Shown here in pieces: positions 15,040 through 22,909 of a stretch of DNA of 56,348 nucleotides; the first letter of the stretch is position 1; each line of letters begins with the position of its first letter. The translations under genes and the position numbers were made by a program. The DNA is from Mesorhizobium escarrei (GTDB lineage: Bacteria; Pseudomonadota; Alphaproteobacteria; Rhizobiales; Rhizobiaceae): contig NZ_CAKXZT010000129.1 of the NCBI RefSeq assembly GCF_935825525.1, positions 1 through 56,348 on the forward strand, written 5' to 3'. A model generated the notes under the pieces. It was not told where the DNA came from. It saw only the letters and a program-made list of their open reading frames with translations, and did no database searches.

Positions 15040-16227
15040 CTAGGCGGCGTTGACCAACGCCATGCCCTCGAATTGGTGATAGCCGATCGCCGTTGCAAGC
15101 ACGGTCCTGGGAACGCTGTTGAACGGCTTCTCGGTGGCGGCGTCAAAAGCCGGGTAGGCGGCCTTGCGTTCGACAGCCAGTGCCGCAAGCGCCACGGCGA
15201 AGGGAAACTGCGCTTCCTTCATGTGGCCAGTCAGCGTCGAAAAACCGCGTGCGGCAATCGCCGGATTGGCGTCGAGCGCCGATTTCTCGGCAGCAGTCGC
15301 GGCATGGGCACCCGAAGCGCCTGAAATCGTCAGTAGCTCGCCGTTCGGCAATGCCGCCTGGCTGAGCAGCGCGGCAATCTCGGCATCGAGCTCGCCCTGC
15401 CGGCGTATGGCGCGTCCGGATACGACCGGGCCGAGTTCGGCATAGATCTTCCGCCCGCGGCTGATCGCGTGCTCGCGCTGTTCCAGGACGAGAAACGCGC
15501 CGCCTGATCCAGTCACCACGCCGCCGCCTTCCGCGCCCTGTCTCTGCCAGACCGGTCTCCAGGGGCCGCGATGCAGGTAGCCGGCCAGCTCATAGCCAAG
15601 CAGCATGTCGGAATGCTCGGTCTGGAAGGCGCCGCCGACCAGGATATGCGTCGACTGGCCGGAACGGATGCGCGCGGCGGCTGTCTCGACGGCGGCGACG
15701 CCGGCACCTTCCTCGCCCATGAAGGTGCGCGACGAGCCGGTCACCTTGTGGACGATCGAGATGTTGCCGGCGAGCAGGTTGGAAAGCTGCGCCAGAAACA
15801 GCGTCGGCCGCAATTCGGTGGTCAGTTTCTCGTTGAGCAGCACGTCGCGGTCGTTGCGGCTTTCCGAAGCCGCGAGAATGTCGGCGTCGACCGCCTCGTC
15901 GCGCTCGCCGCCGCCGGCAGCCACCACCATGTCCATGGTCGTGCAGAGATCGTCATTGCCCTTGATGCCGGCATCGTCCAGCGCCATGCCGGCGGCGTAG
16001 GTGCCGAGCCGCTGCCAGGTTTCCATCTGCCGCTGGTCGCCGCGCTTGGCGATCTGCAGGTTCCAGTCGATATCCGGCAGCGGGTGGATGGTGTAGGGCG
16101 AGAAGCGCGCCGCTTCGAGCACCGGCTCCAGGCCGGGCTGGACGAGCTTGCGCCAATGCGCATCCGGGCCTTCTCCCAGCGAAGAGACAAGGCCGATGCC
16201 TGATATGACGACGTCGTGGGGGCTCAT
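15040..16227 (-). CDS. Degenerate ketosynthase (FabF2-like), chain-length-factor-like partner
   Basis: This 395-residue protein has the thiolase fold of FabF and begins DVVISGIGLVSSLG. Aligned without gaps to the next gene's nucleophile elbow through the shared IR-x-G helix, the catalytic Cys position falls on E173 (MGEEGAG). The first His position falls on S305 (SGASGAH). The second His is kept (LTGHMKEA, H335). It therefore should not condense by the normal mechanism. Polyketide chain-length factors likewise lack the Cys and pair with an active ketosynthase, and the intact partner is encoded 20 bases downstream. The ATG at 16225-16227 lies 50 bases after acpXL, leaving no room for a dehydratase gene. 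Confidence 0.82.
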   Translation of the reverse strand: MSPHDVVISGIGLVSSLGEGPDAHWRKLVQPGLEPVLEAARFSPYTIHPLPDIDWNLQIAKRGDQRQMETWQRLGTYAAGMALDDAGIKGNDDLCTTMDMVVAAGGGERDEAVDADILAASESRNDRDVLLNEKLTTELRPTLFLAQLSNLLAGNISIVHKVTGSSRTFMGEEGAGVAAVETAAARIRSGQSTHILVGGAFQTEHSDMLLGYELAGYLHRGPWRPVWQRQGAEGGGVVTGSGGAFLVLEQREHAISRGRKIYAELGPVVSGRAIRRQGELDAEIAALLSQAALPNGELLTISGASGAHAATAAEKSALDANPAIAARGFSTLTGHMKEAQFPFAVALAALAVERKAAYPAFDAATEKPFNSVPRTVLATAIGYHQFEGMALVNAA

Positions 16228-16277
16228 GGGCGAGGGCTCATGGGGCGCTGTTGTGGTCAGGCTTGAAAACGAACCAT

Positions 16278-16559
16278 TCAGGCGTTCTTGGCCACGACCA
16301 GCGCATCGATCTTGGCGCACAGGTTCTTCATGACGAAGTAATCGTCGGTCGAGGCCTTGCCGTCATTGACCTCTTGCGTCCACTTCTCCAGCGGCACCTT
16401 GATGCCGAATTCCTTGTCGATGGCAAAGACGATGTCGAGGAAGTCGAGGCTGTCGATGCCGAGATCGTCGATGGTGTGGCTTTCAGGGGTGATCGTGTCG
16501 ATATCGATCTCACTGGTGTCGGCGATGATCTTGGCGACTTTGTCGAACGTGGTGGACAA
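16278..16559 (-). CDS. acpXL: Specialised acyl carrier protein AcpXL
   Basis: The 93-residue acidic protein carries the phosphopantetheine attachment motif GIDSLDFLDIVFAID. The C-terminal extension past the usual 75-80-residue ACP length (KWTQEVNDGK onwards) marks AcpXL rather than housekeeping AcpP. In rhizobia it carries the 27-hydroxyoctacosanoate chain to lipid A. The frame begins with TTG (16557-16559) behind an AAGGAAAA site; no ATG alternative exists upstream in frame. It is the first gene of the minus-strand operon running to lpxXL. Confidence 0.93.
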   Translation of the reverse strand: MSTTFDKVAKIIADTSEIDIDTITPESHTIDDLGIDSLDFLDIVFAIDKEFGIKVPLEKWTQEVNDGKASTDDYFVMKNLCAKIDALVVAKNA

Positions 16560-16725
16560 GGGCTTTTCCTTCGGTGGCGGGCGGAATCTGTCCGCATGTG
16601 TTTGCGCGCTGTCTAATCGGTTTTTCCGGGCAGGAAAAGGCCTGAACGCCGGGCGCAGATGGGATACCCACTCCGTAAACGCAAGAAGAGCCGTTGGCTG
16701 GCCTCTTAATCAGGCAATGAATCGG

Positions 16726-17274
16726 TCAGAAGGTGACGCGGCCGAGCACGCGCAGGCGATCGCCTTGCGGCTCGACGATCACGGCTTCGCCTTCGCGCGG
16801 CGAGATGCCGGTGAGGGCCATTATGTTCTCCAGATGGGTGACCATGACGACATTGTCGGAGCCGGAATAGGCGCGGATCTCGTTCATGACTGCCTCGAGT
16901 TGGGCGGCTTTCTCGCTCGCGTCGGTCTTCAGCAGGTCAAGCGGGGCGAAGGGCTCGGGCTCTTCCCTGAAAGCGGTGCGAGCCGTGTCGAGGGCGCGGC
17001 AATAGCGGCTGGACAGCACGCGCTCGACCGGTGCCGCGCGGGCGGCGAACAGCGCGCCGATCTTGCGCGCCTGCTGCTTGCCGCGCACCGACAAATTGAC
17101 CTGCGTCGCGCACTTCTCGATGTCGAAATTCGCCGGGTCGGTGGTGCCGGTGACCATGGCATGGCGAAGCATCACCACGTGTCCGCCGTCGCGCAGCAGC
17201 GCCCAGCCGGCCTCAGTCGCATGCGCCGCGGCGGGGATGACGAGCAGAAACAGAGCCAGGGCAGATCGAATCAT
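16726..17274 (-). CDS. Exported histidine phosphatase-family protein
   Basis: The 182-residue protein has a signal peptide (MIRSALALFLLVIPAAAHA). Next comes a phosphoglycerate-mutase-like histidine phosphatase domain with the nucleophile motif VVMLRHAMV, an Arg in SSRYCRALDTA, and the second His in VMVTHLENI. The typical RHG reads RHA here, as in several periplasmic members. The ATG at 17272-17274 follows AAAGGAC. The substrate is unknown. It lies upstream of acpXL on the same strand, but a 166-base gap makes cotranscription uncertain. Confidence 0.82.
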   Translation of the reverse strand: MIRSALALFLLVIPAAAHATEAGWALLRDGGHVVMLRHAMVTGTTDPANFDIEKCATQVNLSVRGKQQARKIGALFAARAAPVERVLSSRYCRALDTARTAFREEPEPFAPLDLLKTDASEKAAQLEAVMNEIRAYSGSDNVVMVTHLENIMALTGISPREGEAVIVEPQGDRLRVLGRVTF

Positions 17275-17441
17275 CAAGCGTCCTTTTCCGGTGACCGGCA
17301 GGTGGGTTCCGGTGATCGGCATATAGGGACGGCAAAGTCAGTTGAAAGACAAGGACCTAGCCCTGGTTGTCTGCGAAGAGAGGCCCGCTTCGGAAGGTGG
17401 GGCGATTGCGCTGCAATCCAGGCTCGCCTATCAGGAGAAGA

Positions 17442-18389
17442 ATGTCTCCACTCATCGAAACCGTCCTTTTCGTCTTCGGCCTTGTCGCGCTCGGCTATCT
17501 GGCCGGGCTCACCGGCTATCTGAAAGCCGAGGCGGGCGAGGCCATCGCCGAATTCGCCGTCGGGGTGGCGATGCCGCTGCTTCTGTTCCGCACCATGGTC
17601 AATGCCGATTTCCACGGCACCGCACCCTGGTTGTTCTGGGCCGCGTATTTCGCGGCCGCCGCAGTGACCTGGGCCGCAGGCCACCTGGTCACCACGCGGG
17701 TGTTCGGGCGCGACGCGCGTGCCGGGGTCGTTGGCGGCGTGTCGTCGGCTTTTTCCAACCTCGTCCTGCTCGGCATCCCGTTCGTCCTCGGCACGTTCGG
17801 GCCAAGTGGATTCGAAGTGCTGTCGCTGCTGATTTCCGTGCATCTGCCGACGATGATCATGGCATCGATCATCCTGTTTGAAATCTTTGGCCGCGGTGAC
17901 GAGCATGTGCATCCGCTGCGCATCATCCGGCGCTTCCTTTACAAGATGTTTTCCAATCCGCTGATCGTCGGCATCCTGGCTGGATGGGTGTGGCGCATCA
18001 CCGGCCTGCCATTGCCGGCGCTGGCCGTCCGGCTGGTCGACGCGCTGGCCGACATCGCCGGGCCGGTCGCGCTGTTTGCCATGGGGCTGGGCCTGTGCCG
18101 TTTCGGCATCTCCGGTAATGTGCGGCCGGCGCTGGCGCTGTCGGCGCTGAAGCTGATGCTGATGCCGGCCGTCGCGCTCGGCCTGGTCTGGCTGCTTGGC
18201 CTGCCGCCGCTGTCGGCGAAGGTCGCGGTCGTGGCGGCTGCGCTGCCATCCGGGGTGAATTCCTACCTGATCGCGACGCAGTTCAACACCGGCCAGGCAT
18301 TGGCATCGAACCAGATGACCATCGCCACCGCCTGTGCAGTCGTCACCACGGCGTTCTGGCTGACGGTGGTGGTTCACGTGTTCGGATAG
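17442..18389 (+). CDS. AEC-family transporter (auxin efflux carrier/malonate-type permease)
   Basis: The 315-residue integral membrane protein has about ten hydrophobic segments in two halves. It starts LIETVLFVFGLVALGYLAG, has the half-conserved AFSNLVLLGIPF segment, and ends with ALPSGVNSYLIATQF, the AEC family hallmark. Members export or import organic acids such as malate, malonate or auxin-like compounds. The ATG at 17442 with its CAGGAG site is preferred over the longer frame from 17367. It is monocistronic. Confidence 0.88.
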   Translation: MSPLIETVLFVFGLVALGYLAGLTGYLKAEAGEAIAEFAVGVAMPLLLFRTMVNADFHGTAPWLFWAAYFAAAAVTWAAGHLVTTRVFGRDARAGVVGGVSSAFSNLVLLGIPFVLGTFGPSGFEVLSLLISVHLPTMIMASIILFEIFGRGDEHVHPLRIIRRFLYKMFSNPLIVGILAGWVWRITGLPLPALAVRLVDALADIAGPVALFAMGLGLCRFGISGNVRPALALSALKLMLMPAVALGLVWLLGLPPLSAKVAVVAAALPSGVNSYLIATQFNTGQALASNQMTIATACAVVTTAFWLTVVVHVFG

Positions 18390-18719
18390 GGTATGTCGAT
18401 ATTCAGGTGAGGCCGGCCTGTGAACGGTAGTGTCGTGCGCTTTCGGCACCCACGTGCCCATAAACACGCAGCGTTTCGTTTCAAAACCCACCATCATTCT
18501 CGACCCGCGCCTGACCGGGATCTCGACACAGCTCAGCTACATCGAAGCGCAAAATCGGCCTCGCTTTGGCTGGCCCAAACCCTATATGCCATCTTGCGAT
18601 TGATTGCGGGGCTTGCCCTAGGTAAAGAGCAGTGGCTCCAGGCGTGCCGGCATCGATGCGCACGCCCATCAAGGAAATCCAGACAGCGGCCCGTCAGCGC
18701 GCCGAACGGAGGCTAGACC
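18390..18719. other. 330-base intergenic stretch, no feature recognised
   Basis: Between the AEC gene and the aldehyde dehydrogenase gene I see no conserved open frame, strong hairpin or repeat. It presumably holds the promoter of the dehydrogenase gene, whose start at 18720 follows CGGAGG. Confidence 0.5.
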
Positions 18720-20177
18720 ATGCTTCAGAAAACCAGCCATTTCATGCGCCAGGCCAATCTCATCAATGGCGAGTGGGTGCAGGCCGACAGCGGCCAGACG
18801 GTCGACGTCAACAATCCGGCCACCGGCCTCAAGATCGGCACCGTGCCGAAGTCGGGCAAGCTCGAGACGCGCCGCGCCATCGAAGCAGCCGACGCCGCCT
18901 TCCAGACATGGCGCAAGACCACCGCGCTCGAGCGCTCGAAGCTGTTGCGCAAATTGCATGACGCGATGATGGACAATCAGGATGTGCTGGCCGAGCTGCT
19001 GACCATCGAACAGGGCAAGTCGCTGTTCGAATCGAAGGGCGAGATCGGTTCGGCGGCGTCCTACATATTGTGGTTCGCCGAAGAAGGCCGCCGCACCTAT
19101 GGCGATGTCGTGCCGTCGCCCTGGGCGGACCGCCGCATCCTGGTGACGAAGGAGCCGGTCGGCGTCATCGCCGCCATCACGCCGTGGAATTTCCCGTCCT
19201 CGATGCTGGCCCGCAAGCTCGGCCCGGCGCTTGCCGCCGGCTGCACCGCGGTCGTCAAACCGGCGTCGCAGACGCCTTATTCAGGCCTTGCCTGGGGCGC
19301 GCTCGCCGAAGAAGTCGGCTTCCCCAAAGGCGTCATCAACATCCTGACCGGCGCCGCCGGCGAGATCGGTGACGAGATCTGCGCCAACCCATTGGTCAAG
19401 AAGATCACCTTCACCGGCTCGACCGAGGTCGGCAAGATCCTGATCCAGAAGTCGTCCGTCACCGTCAAGAAGGTGTCGATGGAACTCGGCGGCAACGCCC
19501 CGTTTCTGGTCTTCGACGACGCCGATATCGAGCGCGCCGTCGCCGGCGCGATCACCGCCAAATACCGCAATTCCGGCCAGACCTGCGTCTGCACCAATCG
19601 CTTCCTGGTCCAGGCTGGTGTCTACGACAAATTCGTCGAAAAGCTCGCCGCTGCCAGCAACGGGCTGAAGGTCGGTTCCGGCCTCGATGACGGCGTGCAG
19701 CAGGGGCCGCTGATTGACGAGAAGGCGGTGGAAAAGGTCGAGGAACTGATCGCCGACGCCACTGCCAAGGGCGGCAAGGTCGTCGCCGGCGGCAAGCGCC
19801 ATGCGCTCGGCGGTTCGTTCTTCCAGCCGACGGTGATCGCCGATGCGACGCCGAAGATGCGATTTATGAAGGAAGAGATCTTTGGCCCGGTAGCACCCGT
19901 GTTCAAGTTCGAAACCGAAGAGGAGGCGATCGCACTCGCCAACGATACCGAGTTCGGCCTCGCCTGCTATTTCTACACCGGCGATCTCGGCCGCGCCTTT
20001 CGGGTCATGGAAGGGCTGAAATACGGCATGGTCGGCGTCAATGAAGGGCTGATCACCACGCCTGAGGCGCCGTTCGGCGGCGTCAAGGAATCGGGCCTTG
20101 GCAAGGAAGGCGGACATCAGGGCATCGAGGACTATCTCGACACCAAATATGTCTGCATCGGCGGCCTCGGCCTCTGA
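18720..20177 (+). CDS. gabD: NAD(P)-dependent succinate-semialdehyde dehydrogenase
   Basis: The 485-residue aldehyde dehydrogenase has catalytic C289 (SGQTCVCTNR), general-base E255 (MELGGNAPF) and the cofactor motif FTGSTEVG. The CVCTNR context after the catalytic Cys and the ITPWNFPSSM segment are characteristic of GabD-type enzymes, which oxidise succinate semialdehyde to succinate in 4-aminobutyrate degradation. No gabT lies beside it. Glutarate-semialdehyde activity cannot be excluded. An out-of-frame antisense ORF of 562 codons across this gene is a composition artefact. Confidence 0.88.
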   Translation: MLQKTSHFMRQANLINGEWVQADSGQTVDVNNPATGLKIGTVPKSGKLETRRAIEAADAAFQTWRKTTALERSKLLRKLHDAMMDNQDVLAELLTIEQGKSLFESKGEIGSAASYILWFAEEGRRTYGDVVPSPWADRRILVTKEPVGVIAAITPWNFPSSMLARKLGPALAAGCTAVVKPASQTPYSGLAWGALAEEVGFPKGVINILTGAAGEIGDEICANPLVKKITFTGSTEVGKILIQKSSVTVKKVSMELGGNAPFLVFDDADIERAVAGAITAKYRNSGQTCVCTNRFLVQAGVYDKFVEKLAAASNGLKVGSGLDDGVQQGPLIDEKAVEKVEELIADATAKGGKVVAGGKRHALGGSFFQPTVIADATPKMRFMKEEIFGPVAPVFKFETEEEAIALANDTEFGLACYFYTGDLGRAFRVMEGLKYGMVGVNEGLITTPEAPFGGVKESGLGKEGGHQGIEDYLDTKYVCIGGLGL

Positions 20178-20258
20178 TCGGTAGGGCCTGTCGACCGTCA
20201 ACAGACCAAGCCGGCCCAGAGGTCGGCCGGGATCGATCAACCAACTGGCGTTTCGGGC

Positions 20259-21290
20259 ATGGCGATGAAGGACGGCGAGGTTTTTGGCACGACGCAGGCG
20301 GGCGACGCCATCCGTCGTTTCAGCATCCGCGGCGGCGGCCTCACTGCCAACATCATCGGGCTGGGCGCCATCATCCAGGATCTGCGCCTGGCCGGGCATG
20401 ACGCGCCGCTGGTGCTCGGCTATGACAGTTTCGAGCCCTATGAGACGGATACGGCCTTCTTCGGCGCCGTCGTCGGACGCTATGCCAACCGTATCCGCGA
20501 TGGCCGCTTCACCATCGCCGGCCAGCGCTACCAGACCGAGCGCAACTTCCTCGACAAGCACACGCTGCATGGCGGCTCGCAAGGTTTTTCGCACCGGCCA
20601 TGGGAGGTTTCGCTGCATGGCAGGGATTTTGTCACGCTGACGCTGCATGATCCCGACGGCACGATGGGCTTTCCCGGCGCGCTCGACGTGACCTGCACCT
20701 ACAGGTTGAAGATCCCAGGCACGCTCAGCGTCGAGCTGACCGCCACCTGCGAGGAGCCGACGCTGTGCAATCTTACCCAGCATTCCTATTTCAACCTGGA
20801 CGATGGCGGCGCCGGCGATGTCCTCGACCACCGGCTGATGCTGAACGCTCGCGCCTATCTTCCGGTCGATGGCGACCTGATCCCGACCGGCGTCGTGAAG
20901 CCGGTCGACGGCACGCCGTTCGATTTCCGTCAGGCGCGGCTGCTGCGCATAGAGAGCGAGGGCAAGCAACTCCCCTACGACCAGAATTTCTGCCTTGCCT
21001 CGACGCGCGGGCCGCTCAAGCTGGCATCATGGGCGCAAGGCGCGGCTTCCGGCGTCGAGATGGAGCTCTGGACCACGGAACCGGGCGTCCAGCTCTATAC
21101 CGGCCAGTATTTGGCGCCGCCTTCGCCGGGGCTCGAACGACATCATTACAAGGCTTATTCGGGCTTCTGCCTGGAACCGCAGGTCTGGCCGGACGCACCG
21201 AACCGGCCGTATTTCCCGCAGGCCACGCTATGGCCGGGCCAGATCTACCATCATGTGACGGAATACCGGTTCCGACTGCCTGGCGCCTGA
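20259..21290 (+). CDS. galM: Aldose 1-epimerase (mutarotase)
   Basis: The 343-residue galactose mutarotase-like protein has YANRIRDGRF near residue 87, the HTLHGGSQGF motif with a catalytic His, LTQHSYFNLD with the second His, and the C-terminal FCLEPQVWPDAPNRPYFP segment containing the catalytic Glu. It interconverts alpha and beta anomers of hexoses in the cytoplasm. It lies 81 bases after gabD and may be cotranscribed. A GCCGGTACCGGC palindrome followed by TTTT at 21299-21315 could terminate it, but the loop would be very small. Confidence 0.9.
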   Translation: MAMKDGEVFGTTQAGDAIRRFSIRGGGLTANIIGLGAIIQDLRLAGHDAPLVLGYDSFEPYETDTAFFGAVVGRYANRIRDGRFTIAGQRYQTERNFLDKHTLHGGSQGFSHRPWEVSLHGRDFVTLTLHDPDGTMGFPGALDVTCTYRLKIPGTLSVELTATCEEPTLCNLTQHSYFNLDDGGAGDVLDHRLMLNARAYLPVDGDLIPTGVVKPVDGTPFDFRQARLLRIESEGKQLPYDQNFCLASTRGPLKLASWAQGAASGVEMELWTTEPGVQLYTGQYLAPPSPGLERHHYKAYSGFCLEPQVWPDAPNRPYFPQATLWPGQIYHHVTEYRFRLPGA

Positions 21291-21513
21291 CGCCGGAAGC
21301 CGGTACCGGCCTTTTGCTGTGCTGACCTTCGGTCCGGAAGGATCATGCGCAAAGTTCAAAGAGCGTCCTTGCGCTTGCATTGGGCGCGTAACGCTCTCGG
21401 ATTGAAACCCGAATATTCTCAGCTATCGAGTTCGGACCCTTCTCGGACATTTGAAGGCCGATAGCCGGGATGACGCAAGCTGACCCGTAGGTGATCTTCA
21501 TAGGGAGGCCGGA

Positions 21514-21762
21514 ATGTCTGCAAAGGGGACAATTCGGCTCGTCGCAAGAGGCAAGATCTACCGCTCAGTCACCGATTTTGTTGAGAGCTCAGCAAGCCAG
21601 CGCTTCAGCCAGTCATCAGGAATTTCGTACCGCACAAGGCCAGATGGCGAATGGTCCCTGGTCGCTCGTGCAGAAAAGAGCCGGGTGCGCGCCGCAGAAC
21701 CCGCCGAGGTATCCGTGCTTGCGGAAAGGACTGTCGGCGCCAGCTGGATTAGCGTAAGCTAA
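21514..21762 (+). CDS. Small protein of unknown function upstream of the binding protein-cyclase pair
   Basis: The 82-residue soluble, basic protein starts MSAKGTIRLVARGKIYRSVT behind a clear GGGAGG site. I recognise no domain. An overlapping frame (21491-21757) has a poorer start and less typical composition. Its stop is 17 bases before the periplasmic binding-protein gene, so it may be the first gene of that operon. It could equally be an independent short gene. Confidence 0.5.
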   Translation: MSAKGTIRLVARGKIYRSVTDFVESSASQRFSQSSGISYRTRPDGEWSLVARAEKSRVRAAEPAEVSVLAERTVGASWISVS

Positions 21763-21779
21763 AGTTTGGGGATGCAGTC

Positions 21780-22877
21780 ATGCACCGCGTGGTCACCATT
21801 GCTATCGCCGCGCTCGCGGCCCTGTTCATCTGCCCGGCGCGGGCGGAGGTGCTGATCGGTGTTGCGGGCCCGATGACCGGGAAGCTCGAATGGACTGGCA
21901 CGCAGTTGAAGCGCGGCGCAGAGGTGGCTGTGGCCGACATCAATGCGGCGGGCGGCGCCCTCGGCGAGCAGGTGCGGCTCATCACGGTCGACGACTTCTG
22001 CGATCCCGAGCAAGCGGTGGCTGCTGCCCACAAGCTGGTGGCTGACGGTGTAGTGTTTGTCGTCGGGCACTACTGCTCTGGAGCCTCGATTCCGGCATCG
22101 GAGGTGTACGAGGCGGCGGGAATTCTGCAGATTTCGCCGTCCTCGACCAATCCGCTGCTGACCGAGCAGGGCCGCGCCAACGTTTTCCGGGTCTGCAGTC
22201 GCGACGATGCGCAAGGCTTCGAAGCCGGCAACTTCCTGGCCGATCATTGGGGCGGCAAGAAGATCGCGATCCTCCACGACAACACGACCTACGGGAAAGG
22301 TCTCGCCGATGAAACCAGGAAGCAGCTGAACAAGCGCGGCACGACCGAATCGATCTATGAAGCCTACGCTCCCGGGAAAGACGATTACTCGGCCGAGATC
22401 GCCTCGCTGCAGGCTGCGGATATCGCCGTGCTGTACATGGGCGGGTATCATACCGAGGCCGCGCTCATGGTTCGCGCGGCGCGCGACCGGGGCTATCCGG
22501 TTCAACTGATCTCGGGCGATGATACGGCGACCGAGGCATTCGGGCTCATTGCCGGCTCTGCCGCCGAGGGCACGCTCTTCACCTTTGTCCCCGACCCGCG
22601 CCGAAATTCCGAAGCTGCTGATGTCGTCGAACGGTTCCGCGCCGAGAACTTCGAGCCTGATTCCTGGACGCTGCACAGCTACGGAGCCGCCCAGACCTGG
22701 GCGCAGGCGGTCGAGAAGGCGGGCTCGCTGGAACCCCAGGCCGTGATCGCGTCGCTGCGTAACAATCAATTCGACACCGTGTTGGGCCGTATCGACTTTG
22801 ACGACAAGGGCGATCTCACGACCCAAAGCTGGGTTTGGTACGTCTGGCGGAGTGGAGAGTACGTGCCGGTCGAGTGA
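21780..22877 (+). CDS. Liv-type periplasmic ligand-binding protein without a transporter
   Basis: The 365-residue protein has a signal peptide (MHRVVTIAIAALAALFICPARA). It folds as a type I periplasmic binding protein of the leucine/isoleucine/valine family: IGVAGPMTGKLEW at the start, GAEVAVADINAAGG, VVFVVGHYCSGASIPAS at the ligand cleft, and the hinge-region ILHDNTTYGKGLADE. No Liv permease or ATPase genes are nearby. Instead a membrane nucleotide cyclase starts 32 bases downstream. The likely role is to present a bound amino acid or similar ligand to that cyclase's periplasmic domain, as TorT does for TorS or LuxP for LuxQ. The ligand is unknown, and transport with a distant permease set is an alternative. 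Confidence 0.85.
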   Translation: MHRVVTIAIAALAALFICPARAEVLIGVAGPMTGKLEWTGTQLKRGAEVAVADINAAGGALGEQVRLITVDDFCDPEQAVAAAHKLVADGVVFVVGHYCSGASIPASEVYEAAGILQISPSSTNPLLTEQGRANVFRVCSRDDAQGFEAGNFLADHWGGKKIAILHDNTTYGKGLADETRKQLNKRGTTESIYEAYAPGKDDYSAEIASLQAADIAVLYMGGYHTEAALMVRAARDRGYPVQLISGDDTATEAFGLIAGSAAEGTLFTFVPDPRRNSEAADVVERFRAENFEPDSWTLHSYGAAQTWAQAVEKAGSLEPQAVIASLRNNQFDTVLGRIDFDDKGDLTTQSWVWYVWRSGEYVPVE

Positions 22878-22909
22878 GAATCCGCCGGCGCGCTGCTCGA
22901 GGGCATCTG

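Noticed and set aside
17274..18497. 407-codon minus-strand frame rich in Arg, Gln and His
   Set aside because: It is antisense to the AEC transporter gene, has very skewed composition and no recognisable motif.
18390..18719. Possible small RNA or regulatory RNA in the gap before gabD
   Set aside because: I see no strong stem-loop with a T-tract and no recognisable riboswitch pattern.
19281..20969. 562-codon open frame on the minus strand
   Set aside because: It is antisense to gabD and galM, both of which have full family motifs. Long antisense frames are expected in GC-rich DNA.
21297..21315. GCCGGTACCGGC palindrome plus TTTT after galM
   Set aside because: As a hairpin it has almost no loop, so terminator function is doubtful; mentioned only under galM.
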